This document shows, piece after piece, positions 44,899-54,248 of a stretch of DNA of 64,000 bases (position 1 is the stretch's first letter; each line of letters opens with the position of its first letter). Origin of the DNA: Alphaproteobacteria bacterium. GTDB lineage: Bacteria; Pseudomonadota; Alphaproteobacteria; Micavibrionales; UBA2020. The translations under genes and the position numbers were made by a program. Location: contig JAEUKT010000002.1 of NCBI GenBank assembly GCA_016794125.1, positions 1,031,396-1,095,395 of the forward strand. The letters are read 5' to 3'. The notes beneath the pieces were generated by a model. That model saw only the letters and a program-made list of their open reading frames with translations. It had not been told where the DNA came from and did not search any database.

Positions 44899-46278
44899 AT
44901 GAAGCAAAACGCTCCCGGCGTTATCCAGCTGATCGGCAACACGCCGATGGTGCAGATTTCCAGGCTTGATACCGGCCCGTGCCAGCTGTTCCTGAAAATG
45001 GAATCCCACAACCCCGGCGGTTCGATCAAGGACCGCATCGCACGCACGATGATCGAGGCGGCGGAGCAGGACGGGCGCCTGAAACCGGGCGGCACGATTG
45101 TGGAAGCAACAGCGGGCAATACCGGCCTTGGCCTTGCGCTCATCGGCGTGCTGAAAGGGTACAAGGTCATCCTCGTCGTGCCCGATAAAATGAGCCGCGA
45201 GAAAATTTTCCATTGCAAGGCGCTGGGCGCCGATGTGCGCACAGCACGGTCTGACGTTGTGAAAGGCCATCCCGAATATTATCAGGAAGTGGCGGAACGC
45301 ATCGCCCGTGAAACCGGCGGTTTTTACGCCAACCAGTTTTCCAACCCCGCCAATTCGCTGGCGCATGAAACATCGACCGCGCCCGAAATCTGGGAACAGA
45401 TGCAGCATGACGTCGATGCGATCGTCTGCGGCGTCGGCTCGGGCGGCACGATGGCTGGCATCGCGTCGTTCATCAACCGCGTCAGCCCCAAAACCGAAAT
45501 GGTGCTGGCGGATCCCGTCGGCTCCATCCTCGCCCCGCTGGTGAACGAAGGCAAGACCGTCACGCCCGGATCGTGGCTGGTCGAAGGCATCGGGGAAGAT
45601 TTCATCCCCGGCATTCTTGATATGAAAGTGATCAACAAGGCCTATGCCATTCCGGACGAGGAAAGCATCGGCACCGCGCGCCAGCTGCTGAAGAACGAAG
45701 GCATCCTTGCCGGAACATCTTCCGGCACGCTGATTGCCGCCGCGCTGCGCTATTGCCGCGAACAGAAAACGCCGAAACGCGTCGTGACCTTCGTCTGCGA
45801 CCGCGGCGACAAATACCTGTCGAAAGCGTTCAGCGATTCATGGATGACCGAACAGGGCTTTGCGCAGCGCACCAAGACGGGCACGGTCGAAGACCTGATC
45901 ATGCGCCGCCACGATACGGGCGATACCGTCGTCGTGCAAACGACCGATACGCTGCAAACGGCTTATAAACGCATGCGTTTCGCCGATGTGTCGCAGCTGC
46001 CCGTGCTGGATGGCAAAGGCCTGCTGGTCGGCATCGTCGATGAAAAAATGCTGCTCGACGGATTGACCCGCGACGGCAAGGTCGTGCCGCTTTCGGCCAC
46101 CGTCGGCGAAGTGATGCGCGAGCCCAAGCCCACACTGCCGCGTGAAACCCCGATTGCGCAGGCATCCGATTTCCTGCGCAACCACCCGCTCGTGATGGTG
46201 ACCGATAACGGCAAGCTGCTCGGCCTTATCACACGCGTCGATATGCTCAACCACTTCTACCTGAAAGGTGCCGCATGA
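44899..46278 (+). CDS. PLP-dependent cystathionine beta-synthase / cysteine synthase with CBS domains
   Basis: A 459-residue fold-type II PLP enzyme. ATG at 44899 has AGG 8 nt before it; in-frame upstream codons run through cysE and are not real. The catalytic domain (1-320) has the PLP Lys motif NPGGSIKDRIARTMIEAAE and the phosphate loop ATAGNTGLGLALIG and GVGSGGTMAG. Residues about 340-455 are a CBS pair (DTLQTAYKRMRFADVSQLPV, MLLDGL, PLVMVTDNGKLLGLITRVD). The CBS tail points to cystathionine beta-synthase rather than CysK. A coupled Cys/Met-metabolism lyase supports reverse transsulfuration, though an OAS sulfhydrylase role is not excluded. Confidence 0.92.
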   Translation: MKQNAPGVIQLIGNTPMVQISRLDTGPCQLFLKMESHNPGGSIKDRIARTMIEAAEQDGRLKPGGTIVEATAGNTGLGLALIGVLKGYKVILVVPDKMSREKIFHCKALGADVRTARSDVVKGHPEYYQEVAERIARETGGFYANQFSNPANSLAHETSTAPEIWEQMQHDVDAIVCGVGSGGTMAGIASFINRVSPKTEMVLADPVGSILAPLVNEGKTVTPGSWLVEGIGEDFIPGILDMKVINKAYAIPDEESIGTARQLLKNEGILAGTSSGTLIAAALRYCREQKTPKRVVTFVCDRGDKYLSKAFSDSWMTEQGFAQRTKTGTVEDLIMRRHDTGDTVVVQTTDTLQTAYKRMRFADVSQLPVLDGKGLLVGIVDEKMLLDGLTRDGKVVPLSATVGEVMREPKPTLPRETPIAQASDFLRNHPLVMVTDNGKLLGLITRVDMLNHFYLKGAA

Positions 46279-47438
46279 CCGGAGGCAAAAACCGCGCGTT
46301 TTCCACGCGCTGCATTCATGGCGGCCAGCAGCACGACCCCACCACGGGTGCGGTGAACGTGCCGATCTACCAGACCTCGACTTACGCGCAGGCTGCCCCC
46401 GGCGAGCATAAGGGGTACGTTTATGCGCGCGGCCATAACCCCACGCGCCATGCGTTCGAACGCGCGATGGCGGATCTTGAAGACGGCATTGCCGGTTTCG
46501 GTTTCGGGTCGGGCATGGCGGCGATGGATGCGATCCTCGACCTGCTGCCCGCGAACGCGCATATGATTGCGTCGGACGACCTGTACGGCGGCAGCTATCG
46601 CTTGTTCGAGCGCGTACGCAAGGGCACGACAGGCCTGACCGTTACTTACGTCGATATGTCGGACGTGAAAAATGTTTCCGATGCGATCAAGCCTGAAACG
46701 AAAATGATCTGGGTGGAAACGCCCACCAACCCGCTGTTGAAACTGACCGATATCGCGGCGGTTGCGGCGGTTGCGAAAAAACACAACCTGCTCTCGGTCA
46801 TCGATAATACCTTTGCGACGCCCGCGCTGCAGCGGCCGCTGACGCTGGGCATCGATATCGTCGTGCATTCGGCCACCAAATATATCGGCGGCCATAGCGA
46901 TGTGATCGGCGGCGTTGTCGTCGTCAATAATCAGGAACTCGCCGACAAGCTGAAATTCATCCAGAACGCGACCGGTGGTATCTTGGGCCCCTTCGACAGC
47001 TTCCTGGCCCTGCGCGGCGTGAAAACGCTGGATGTGCGTATGGAACGCCATTGCACCAGCGGCCTGAAGGTTGCGGCATGGCTGGAAAAACACCCCAAGA
47101 TCGAAAAGGTGTTCTATCCCGGCCTGCCGTCGCATCCGCAGCATGCGCTGGCGAAAAAACAGATGGCCGGTTTCGGCGGCATGATCACCGCCGTCATCAA
47201 GGGCGACCTTGAATCCTCGCGCCGCATGTTGTCGGCCTGCAAGGTGTTTACGCTGGCCGAAAGCCTCGGCGGCGTGGAAAGCCTGATCGAGCATCCGGCG
47301 ATCATGACCCATGCGTCGATCCCGAAAGAACAGCGCGAGGCGCTGGGCATCAGCGACGGCCTGATCCGCCTGTCGATCGGCATCGAAAGCGCCGACGACC
47401 TGATTTCCGACCTCGACGAGGCATTAAGCAAGGCATGA
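46275..47438 (+). CDS. Cystathionine gamma-lyase/gamma-synthase family enzyme
   Basis: A 387-residue fold-type I PLP enzyme of the Cys/Met metabolism family. The Schiff-base Lys lies in IVVHSATKYIGGHSDVIGGV. Other marks: TRCIHGGQQHDPTTGAVNVP at the N-terminus, YARGHNPTRHAFERAMADLE, GFGSGMAAMDAI and the late SLGGVESLIEHPAIMTHAS. It overlaps the CBS-type gene by 4 bp and glk by 4 bp. Paired with the CBS enzyme it fits cystathionine gamma-lyase (reverse transsulfuration); sequence alone does not exclude gamma-synthase. Confidence 0.92.
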   Translation: MTGGKNRAFSTRCIHGGQQHDPTTGAVNVPIYQTSTYAQAAPGEHKGYVYARGHNPTRHAFERAMADLEDGIAGFGFGSGMAAMDAILDLLPANAHMIASDDLYGGSYRLFERVRKGTTGLTVTYVDMSDVKNVSDAIKPETKMIWVETPTNPLLKLTDIAAVAAVAKKHNLLSVIDNTFATPALQRPLTLGIDIVVHSATKYIGGHSDVIGGVVVVNNQELADKLKFIQNATGGILGPFDSFLALRGVKTLDVRMERHCTSGLKVAAWLEKHPKIEKVFYPGLPSHPQHALAKKQMAGFGGMITAVIKGDLESSRRMLSACKVFTLAESLGGVESLIEHPAIMTHASIPKEQREALGISDGLIRLSIGIESADDLISDLDEALSKA

Positions 47439-48376
47439 CCAAGATCATCGCGGATATTGGCGGCACGAATGCGCGTTTTGCGCTGGTGGATGATGCGGGC
47501 AACATCAACAATATCGATGTGCTGCCCTGCGCCGATTACAAATCACCAGGTGATGCCGCGCTGACTTACCTGAAGCGCATCGGCGGCCAGCCGAAGACCG
47601 GCGCATTTGCGGTCGCAACCGCGCTGGACGGCACCGATGCGGTTACCATGACCAACCATGTCTGGAATTTCTCCATCAACGCCACCAAGGCCGATATCGG
47701 GTTGTCGTCGCTGCGCGTCGTCAACGATTTCGCGGCGCTCGCCTATGCCGTGCCGTATCTGGCGGAAAAAGACCGCTACCAGCTGGGCGGCGGCGAAGCG
47801 CAGAAAAACATGCCCATCGCCATCATCGGTCCCGGCACCGGCCTTGGCGTGGCGGGCGTGGTGTTCGATGACGCGGGCAAACCCATCGTTGTGACGGCGG
47901 AGGGCGGCCATGTGACGATGCCCGCCGATAACGCGCGCGAATTCGCACTGTTCGAATGGTTGAAAAATTCCAAATACCATCATATCTCGGCCGAACGCGT
48001 CGTTTCCGGCAAGGGTTTGGTGAATTTGTATCACGCGGTTTGCGGTGTCGATAAGCTCGACCTGCCGGAACTGACGCCCGCCGAAATCACGGCCAAGGCG
48101 CTCGATAAGTCATGCAAAGCCTGCGTCGAGGTGCTGGACCTGTTCTGTCATTTTCTGGGCGTGGTGTCGGGCAATCTTGCGCTGTCTTACGGCGCGAAGG
48201 GCGGCGTGTATATCGCGGGCGGCATCGTGCCGCAGCTGGGCGAATATTTCAAAACCTCGCGCTTCCGCGAAAGCTATCTTGCCAAGGGGCGTTTCTCCGA
48301 ATATGTCGGGCGCATCCCGACCTTTATCATCACGCATCCCTATCCGGGGCTGGAAGGCCTGAAGAATATCGCCTAA
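47435..48376 (+). CDS. glk: Glucokinase
   Basis: Phosphorylates glucose with ATP. 313 residues, the proteobacterial Glk (not ROK) family. Motifs: IIADIGGTNARFALVDDAG (phosphate loop), LRVVNDFAALAYAVP with catalytic Asp, IIGPGTGLGVAGVV, TAEGGHVTMPA and KGGVYIAGGIVPQLGEYF. It overlaps the upstream transsulfuration gene by 4 bp, an unusual operon partner. It lies near trehalase and alpha-glucosidase genes whose product is glucose. It converges on the next gene with a 4-bp overlap. Confidence 0.95.
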   Translation: MTKIIADIGGTNARFALVDDAGNINNIDVLPCADYKSPGDAALTYLKRIGGQPKTGAFAVATALDGTDAVTMTNHVWNFSINATKADIGLSSLRVVNDFAALAYAVPYLAEKDRYQLGGGEAQKNMPIAIIGPGTGLGVAGVVFDDAGKPIVVTAEGGHVTMPADNAREFALFEWLKNSKYHHISAERVVSGKGLVNLYHAVCGVDKLDLPELTPAEITAKALDKSCKACVEVLDLFCHFLGVVSGNLALSYGAKGGVYIAGGIVPQLGEYFKTSRFRESYLAKGRFSEYVGRIPTFIITHPYPGLEGLKNIA

Positions 48377-49353
48377 AGCGCGGGCAGGCGGGTCAGGTAA
48401 TCCTGCGCCCATATCTTGCCATAGGTGTCGCCGTCGATATTCGCGCCCGACAGGATGATCAGGATACGCTTGCCCTTGTTCCCCTCGCGCAGCCATTGAT
48501 GGGCGGCGGCCATGCCCAGCGCCGATGTCGGCTCGACTGTCACCTTCAGCAGATGCATCAGCCATTGGCTCCAGTACAGAATATCTTCTTCCTCCACCTC
48601 GAAAAATCCGTCCAGTTGCTGGATGTAATGAAACGTGCGCGGCGAAACGGAAAGCGTACGCACGCCGTCGGCAATCGTCTTGGGCATGTCGCTGAAACGC
48701 ACGATCTTGCCCGATTTGAATGATTGCGACGCATCGTTGGCGATCACGGGTTCGGCGGCGAACACTTCGGCATCCGGCGAAAAGAGGCGCGTCGCCATGA
48801 ATGTGCCGGAAATCAGCCCGCCGCCGCCGCAGGGCGCAAAAACCGCGTCGAATTTTTTATGTTCTTCCCATGCTTCATACGCCGCCGTGCCTTGCCCCGC
48901 GATCACATCGTCATGGTCATAGGGCGGCAGCAGGAACGATCCCTTTTCGGCGGCCGCCGCTTTTGCGCTTTCCTCCGCCTCCTGCCGCGTTTTCGTCACA
49001 TGCACATCCGCGCCATAGGCACGCGTGGCGGCGATTTTCACCTGCGACGATCCCTGCGGAATATAAATCGTGGATTTCAGGCCCAGGCGTTTCGCGGCCC
49101 AGGCGACCGCCGCCGCATGGTTGCCCGACGAATAGGCCACAACACGCTCCGGCAGCTGGTGTTTTTCCTGCAGGGACAGCAGCGTGTTCAGCGCGCCGCG
49201 CGCCTTGAAGGCGCCCACCTTTTGCGCGCCTTCGTATTTGAAAAAGATTTCACAGCCCAGAAAGCGGTCGAGCAGGCGCGAGGTTAGAACCGGCGTGCGC
49301 GTGATATGCGGCTTCAGGCGCATATAGGCGGCTTCGACGGCTTCGTTTTTCAT
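48373..49353 (-). CDS. Threonine/serine dehydratase-like PLP enzyme
   Basis: A 326-residue fold-type II PLP enzyme of the threonine dehydratase/serine racemase group. The PLP Lys is in KVGAFKARGALNTLLSL (usual FKxRGA). YSSGNHAAAVAWAAKRLGLK is the SxGNHxxxxA block, CGGGGLISG the phosphate loop, and VEPTSALGMAA the C-terminal motif. There is no ACT regulatory domain, so it is a catabolic or racemase-type form rather than biosynthetic IlvA. It lies 1 bp downstream of trehalase in the same direction. The exact substrate (Thr, Ser or hydroxyaspartate) is open. Confidence 0.88.
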   Translation of the reverse strand: MKNEAVEAAYMRLKPHITRTPVLTSRLLDRFLGCEIFFKYEGAQKVGAFKARGALNTLLSLQEKHQLPERVVAYSSGNHAAAVAWAAKRLGLKSTIYIPQGSSQVKIAATRAYGADVHVTKTRQEAEESAKAAAAEKGSFLLPPYDHDDVIAGQGTAAYEAWEEHKKFDAVFAPCGGGGLISGTFMATRLFSPDAEVFAAEPVIANDASQSFKSGKIVRFSDMPKTIADGVRTLSVSPRTFHYIQQLDGFFEVEEEDILYWSQWLMHLLKVTVEPTSALGMAAAHQWLREGNKGKRILIILSGANIDGDTYGKIWAQDYLTRLPAL

Positions 49354-49354
49354 G

Positions 49355-50797
49355 TCATATCTCCTGCGCCAGTTTCAATACGGCCGCCGTCCACAGGAAG
49401 GTGCCGCTTTCACTGACATTCGTGTTGTATCCATGCATAACGGCGACTTCGGCATTGCCGTCGCGCATATTGTATTTTTCAAACAACGCCGCGCGCGCCT
49501 CAAACACGCTCTGCGCCAGCGCCGCGAATTTTCCGGCGACCCGTTTGGCGGCATCCGTCTGCCCGTTGCGGCGCAGGCCTTCAAACGCAAAATACTGCAG
49601 CGGCGGCCATCCATAAGGAAAATCCCATTGGCTGCCGCTTTGCTCGGTCGATGTGATGATGCCGTGCGGTGTTTCCAGCAGCGCCAGCGCGGCATCCGCC
49701 GCGTGTTTCGCCGCGCCTGCGTCGCCGTCATAAAGCCCCGCCCAATGCGCATGGAAAAACGTCGCGAAAGGTTTCAAATTGCGCGCCCTCCGTGCCGTAT
49801 CATAATCGTGATAAATGCCGGTCGCGGGATCGACCATCACCTGCATCGCCGATTTGCGCTGCGCCTGTTTTGCGCGCCATGCTGCGCTGTCTTGCCCGAT
49901 AATGCCGGCGATTTCCGCCAGATCGCCCTCCATCTTGTACAACAGCGCGTTCAGGCAGGCGGGGGCGTGGAACAAACATTCCAGCGCGCCATATCCCCAA
50001 TGCACCGTGGGGTCAAAGCCCGATGCCCGCATCGCGCGGTCGGCACGGTAATACAGCGGCGTTAATGCGCTGTCCTTGTAAAACCGCTCATCCGGATGCT
50101 GTTTGAAATGATCGACGGCATGTTCGTAATGCCCCGGCTCGCCCAGCAATACTTCGGCGGCGATACCGTCGCCGTCATCCCAATAGCGCGCAAGGCCGGT
50201 ATCGCCTGCCTGACGCTCCGGCGCTGTCCAGTAGCCGTGATAGGTAACAAGGTCGGCATATGCGGCTGCCAGCCATGTTTTCGCATCGGCGTAAATCCCG
50301 TCAGGGTCAAATGCGCGCCAGTCGTGTTGTTGCGCCGCCTGCCAGACGCGCAACACCATCGCGGCGATCAGCGGCGGCTGCGAACGTGACAGGTAATAAG
50401 TGCGGTTGGCGTTCAAAACCTTGCCATAGGCGCGGATCTGGTAAAGCTGGTTATCCGCCTGTTCACGCATCAGGCGCGGATGCGTGTCCACCCATGCGAA
50501 AACGGGGAAAGCGGAATCCCAGCCATACATTTCATTAAACCGCCCGCCCGGCACAACATACGGATAGGGCAGGTACAGCAGCCCATGCACCGCATCCTGT
50601 TTCTGAAACCGCGCCATATCGCCGAGCGGCAATACGCGCACGGTATCGCCTGTGCGTGCCTTCGCCTTTTCGATATCGGCATCGACCGCATAGACAACAG
50701 GCGTTGTGCCCGTCATTTTCGGGTCCGGTGCGCTGTCGGCAAGGCTTTTGCGCAGCAGCAGTTCGGGCGTCGCGTCAATCACCTGCTGGAAGTTCAA
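49355..50797 (-). CDS. Trehalase (GH37)
   Basis: Hydrolyses alpha,alpha-trehalose to two glucose. 480 residues, slightly short of E. coli TreF/TreA. Both GH37 signatures are present: VVPGGRFNEMYGWDSAFPVF (residues about 81-100) and GSQWDFPYGWPPLQ (about 395). An acidic region RYWDDGDGIAAEVL fits the catalytic-acid loop. There is no signal peptide, so it is a cytoplasmic enzyme acting on imported or endogenous trehalose. It lies 2 bp after the GH13 gene. Confidence 0.92.
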   Translation of the reverse strand: MNFQQVIDATPELLLRKSLADSAPDPKMTGTTPVVYAVDADIEKAKARTGDTVRVLPLGDMARFQKQDAVHGLLYLPYPYVVPGGRFNEMYGWDSAFPVFAWVDTHPRLMREQADNQLYQIRAYGKVLNANRTYYLSRSQPPLIAAMVLRVWQAAQQHDWRAFDPDGIYADAKTWLAAAYADLVTYHGYWTAPERQAGDTGLARYWDDGDGIAAEVLLGEPGHYEHAVDHFKQHPDERFYKDSALTPLYYRADRAMRASGFDPTVHWGYGALECLFHAPACLNALLYKMEGDLAEIAGIIGQDSAAWRAKQAQRKSAMQVMVDPATGIYHDYDTARRARNLKPFATFFHAHWAGLYDGDAGAAKHAADAALALLETPHGIITSTEQSGSQWDFPYGWPPLQYFAFEGLRRNGQTDAAKRVAGKFAALAQSVFEARAALFEKYNMRDGNAEVAVMHGYNTNVSESGTFLWTAAVLKLAQEI

Positions 50798-50799
50798 GG

Positions 50800-52413
50800 T
50801 CAGGCAGCCTTCCTTGCAAAGAAACCGCCGAAGGCGGGAAGTTCCAGCGATTGACCCTTTGCTTCTCCCTGCAATCCGTAACCCGTAAGCGGCGTCCAGC
50901 CGCTTTGCAGCGCGACGGTAACGGGGGCGGGCTTCAGGTTAAAGGCGCAGAACAGCGTTTCGCCGTCCAGTTTGCGCGTGAAGACAACCACGTTGTCGTC
51001 CAGCGTTTCAAACGCCAGTTCGCCGCGCAGCAGCGCCGGATGCGTCTTGCGCCATTTCAGGAATTGGCGCGTGAAATTCAGCATCGATGCAGGGTCTTTT
51101 TCCTGCGCCGCGACGCTGGCGGCGGCATGTTCGGCGGGCACGGGCAGCCAGCCCTCGTTTGCGGATGTAAATCCGCCATTCCTTTTCGCGCCGTCCCACG
51201 GCATGGGCGTGCGGCAGCCGTCGCGGCCGGTGCCGGTCGAGCCGATGCCGGGATCCCGCCGTTTTTCGGGCGGGATGACCGCTTCGGTCAGCCCCAGTTC
51301 TTCGCCCTGATAGACGAAGGACGAACCGCGCAAGCTGCTCAGCATCGCCAGCAGCATTTTCGTCTGGCGCACATCCGGCTTGTCATCCACCGCCCAACGG
51401 GTAGCGACGCGGATGCTGTCATGGTTCGACAATGCCCAGCTTGGCCATGAATCATGCGGCGTGGCAAAGAATTCCTCCACCTTGCGGCGCAGGTATGATG
51501 CCGAATATTCATGCACCAGCAGCGAGAAGTCATAGGCCGTGTGCAGCATTTCGGGGCCGTTGGTATAGGAAATGGTGGTTTCCACCGTCTTGTCGTCATT
51601 TACCTCGGCCACCAGCATGCAATCCTTGTACTGGTCGGTCAGCGCGCGGAATTTCTTCAGGAAGGGGATCATTTCCGGCTGCGTTTTATCATAGGTATGC
51701 CATTGCATCGAATACGGGTGGATCACCGTCTTGCCGTCCGATTTCGGCACGGGGCGGGGCGGATTGTCGCGCAATTGCGCGTCATGGATGCAATGCGGCA
51801 GCGCGTCCATGCGGAAGCCGTCCACGCCGCGGTCCAGCCACCATTTCGCGGTCGCCAGCAGTTCATCCTGCACGACAGGGTTGCGGATGTTCAGGTCGGG
51901 CTGTTCTTTCAGGAACTGGTGATAGAAATACTGGCCGCGCTGAGGATCAAACTCCCATGACGACCCGCCGAAAACGGAGAGCCAGTTATTGGGCGGCGAT
52001 CCATCGGGCTTGGGGTCGGCCCAGACATACCAGTCGGCATATTTATTGGTCTTGTCCTTGCGGCTTTCGATGAACCACGGGTGTTGATCGGATGAATGGT
52101 TCAAAACGATGTCGATGACCAGTTTCAGCCCGCGCTTGTGCATTTCCGCGATCATTTCGTCGCAATCGGCAAGCGTGCCGAAGATCGGATCGACGCCTTT
52201 GTAATCCGCAACGTCATAACCGAAATCCGCCATGGGCGAGGTGAAGAAGGGTGACAGCCACACGCCGTCAACGCCCAGCGATGCGATGTAATCCAGCTTG
52301 GCCGTGATGCCCTTCAGGTCGCCGATGCCGTCGCCATTGCTGTCGAAAAAGCTGCGCGGATAGACCTGATAGATCACCGCGCCCCGCCACCATTCCTGTC
52401 CTTTAGCCATCAT
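50800..52413 (-). CDS. GH13 alpha-glucosidase (oligo-1,6-glucosidase type)
   Basis: A 537-residue alpha-amylase-superfamily enzyme. Conserved regions: VIYQVYPRSFFDSNGDGIGD at the N-terminus, KLVIDIVLNHSSDQHPWF (region I), VDGFRMDALPHCI (region II, nucleophile Asp), CMLVAEVND (region III, acid/base Glu) and WALSNHDSIRVATRW (region IV). The calcium-like DSNGDGIGD motif is characteristic of GH13_23/31 alpha-glucosidases. No signal peptide. With trehalase and glucokinase nearby it suggests cytoplasmic alpha-glucoside use. Confidence 0.93.
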   Translation of the reverse strand: MMAKGQEWWRGAVIYQVYPRSFFDSNGDGIGDLKGITAKLDYIASLGVDGVWLSPFFTSPMADFGYDVADYKGVDPIFGTLADCDEMIAEMHKRGLKLVIDIVLNHSSDQHPWFIESRKDKTNKYADWYVWADPKPDGSPPNNWLSVFGGSSWEFDPQRGQYFYHQFLKEQPDLNIRNPVVQDELLATAKWWLDRGVDGFRMDALPHCIHDAQLRDNPPRPVPKSDGKTVIHPYSMQWHTYDKTQPEMIPFLKKFRALTDQYKDCMLVAEVNDDKTVETTISYTNGPEMLHTAYDFSLLVHEYSASYLRRKVEEFFATPHDSWPSWALSNHDSIRVATRWAVDDKPDVRQTKMLLAMLSSLRGSSFVYQGEELGLTEAVIPPEKRRDPGIGSTGTGRDGCRTPMPWDGAKRNGGFTSANEGWLPVPAEHAAASVAAQEKDPASMLNFTRQFLKWRKTHPALLRGELAFETLDDNVVVFTRKLDGETLFCAFNLKPAPVTVALQSGWTPLTGYGLQGEAKGQSLELPAFGGFFARKAA

Positions 52414-52493
52414 TCCACTCCATGTTGCAGCGCAATAATATTACAAAAAAACGTTTCAAATTTAATAGGTTAACGCCGAACTGTTCAAAAGTA

Positions 52494-52521
52494 TTGATAT
52501 TGAAGGTATATTTAGTATTAT
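52494..52521 (+). promoter_or_regulatory. Sigma70-type promoter for gene 52554
   Basis: TTGATA (52494-52499) and TATTAT (52516-52521) are 16 bp apart in an AT-rich stretch. Transcription would start near 52528, about 26 nt before the proposed TTG start codon at 52554. This argues against the upstream ATG at 52422 that an ORF finder would choose. Confidence 0.6.
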
Positions 52522-52553
52522 ATTGCACCAATTGCATAATCAAGGTAATTAAG

Positions 52554-54248
52554 TTGCGAGCCAACCGTATATATTATGTACCTCCGCGCCTTGTGGGGTC
52601 GGTCGCCAACTGGTCGGGCAAAGATGCGCCCGATGGCGCTTCGTGGCTCGTCGATCATGCCAAAAGCATGAACTTCAATTCCATCTGGCTCAGCCCGTTT
52701 TTCGAAACCACACAGCTGAAGGCCGCCGTTCCCGAAGGCCATCCTGCGGACAATAGCCTATACGCCACCCGCAATCACGGGGTTTTTGACCCGGAATTCA
52801 GCGCGACGAAAATCGCCGGTGCGCGGACAGGCGAGACGTCCGAAACCCTTGCCACTATCGATGCGCTGGATAGCGCGCACCTGAAACACTTCACGGCGGA
52901 GGCCGGCAAAGCGGGCATCCGCGTCATGGCCGATCTGGTGTTCAACCAGTTCGCCGCCGACCATCCGCTGGTGCAGGATGAAAACGCGAAACTGGCCGCG
53001 ATTTTGAAAACCCTGCCGACAGGCGAAAAACCCGCGCTGCTGACCGCCGAAACCACGACGCTGACGGGCGGCAAGGATACCGAAGTGGTCGGTATTTCCT
53101 ACAAGGACAACGGTGTCCAGAAAGAATTCTATTTCAAATTCGCGCGCGACGAAGACCTGAATTGCCTCGACTGGCGTCTGGTGAAGGGTAACGAAACCGC
53201 GCAGATCAATTTCGCCTCGCCCGCCGCCCGCGAATTCTTTATCGACGGCACCGACGGCAAGCCCGGCTTTCTGAAGGGCGTGATGGACTGGTATCTGGAT
53301 CACGGCTTCAAGGATTTCCGCTGCGATATCGCCTACCGCCTGCCCGCCGACTGGTGGCAGGAACTGATCACTCATGCGCGCGGCCGCCTGCCCGATGCGG
53401 GTTTCATGGCGGAAACGCTGGGCGCCCCCGATGCGGCGATGAAGAAAATGACGCAGATCAAAACGGTCGATGCGAACGGCGTTGAGCGTCCCGGCTTCGA
53501 TCTTGGCATGGTCAGCAATTATTGGTGGAATTTCACCGATGACTGGCTGCCGCAGGGCGAGGCCGCGCGCCTGCGCGACATGGCGAAATTCGGCGGCGCT
53601 GCGTCGCCCGACAATCACGACACGCCCGAAACGCTGGCCGGCCAGTTCCAGAAAGCCTGCAAGGGTAAGGATAAATGCGATGAAAACGTCGCCGCGATTG
53701 CCGTGCGCAATTATGCCGTATCGACCTTTATCGCGAACGCCGTCTATATGCAGATGGGTTACGAATATAACAAAGAAAAACAGAACGGCGTGTTCAAGGA
53801 TCAGGTGACCACGCAGGACTGGGCCGATCTTGCCGTGCGCGCTGACACCCCTACCCACCCGCTCAACATCGCCGCGCGCATCAAGGGCATCAACGATTTG
53901 AAGGAAAGCCTTGGCGTTGAAAACTGCGTTGCACGCGTGAAAGAACACACCGCCATGCAGGACGGCCGGTTGATCAAGATTGCGGTCGAATTCCAGGATG
54001 CCGATACCGGCCGCAAAACCGCCGATGTGGTGATGATCCTGAACAAGAAACCCGAAAACGGCAGTGTCACGATTTTGGACAGCGCATTGCGCGATCTTGA
54101 AACAGGGCCGCTGAAACGCCTCGATTCATCGGGTGAAACGGCGGTATCGGTGCGCGATGTCGTGATCTATCACACGCCCGTCAGCGACGCGGTTGCGCCG
54201 AAGCCGGCATCCGTCCCGTCGCCGCGGATATTCAAACCGGCCGCTTAA
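52554..54248 (+). CDS. Atypical GH13 alpha-amylase-superfamily protein
   Basis: A 564-residue protein. TTG at 52554 is chosen: AAGG at 52542-52545 is 8 nt upstream and a promoter precedes it, while the region from 52422 is AT-rich and non-coding in character. GH13 elements: [16 protein letters not shown] (barrel strand), [15 protein letters not shown] (region I, with Gln in place of the usual His of D-x-V-x-N-H), [17 protein letters not shown] (region II nucleophile Asp), [10 protein letters not shown] (region III Glu) and [13 protein letters not shown] (region IV). The three catalytic acids are thus present. There is no signal peptide. An Ala/Pro-rich tail ends it. It may act on alpha-glucans or maltosides; substrate unknown. 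Confidence 0.8.
   Translation: MRANRIYYVPPRLVGSVANWSGKDAPDGASWLVDHAKSMNFNSIWLSPFFETTQLKAAVPEGHPADNSLYATRNHGVFDPEFSATKIAGARTGETSETLATIDALDSAHLKHFTAEAGKAGIRVMADLVFNQFAADHPLVQDENAKLAAILKTLPTGEKPALLTAETTTLTGGKDTEVVGISYKDNGVQKEFYFKFARDEDLNCLDWRLVKGNETAQINFASPAAREFFIDGTDGKPGFLKGVMDWYLDHGFKDFRCDIAYRLPADWWQELITHARGRLPDAGFMAETLGAPDAAMKKMTQIKTVDANGVERPGFDLGMVSNYWWNFTDDWLPQGEAARLRDMAKFGGAASPDNHDTPETLAGQFQKACKGKDKCDENVAAIAVRNYAVSTFIANAVYMQMGYEYNKEKQNGVFKDQVTTQDWADLAVRADTPTHPLNIAARIKGINDLKESLGVENCVARVKEHTAMQDGRLIKIAVEFQDADTGRKTADVVMILNKKPENGSVTILDSALRDLETGPLKRLDSSGETAVSVRDVVIYHTPVSDAVAPKPASVPSPRIFKPAA

Noticed and set aside
48373-48376. Frameshift or annotation error at the glk / dehydratase junction
   Set aside because: Both proteins end normally for their families and the 4-bp convergent overlap (TTA/TAA type) is simply tight packing.
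52422-52553. Upstream extension of the atypical GH13 protein to the ATG at 52422
   Set aside because: The region is AT-rich, contains a good promoter, would start 8 bp from the divergent gene, and encodes a segment unlike GH13 N-termini. TTG at 52554 with AAGG is better.
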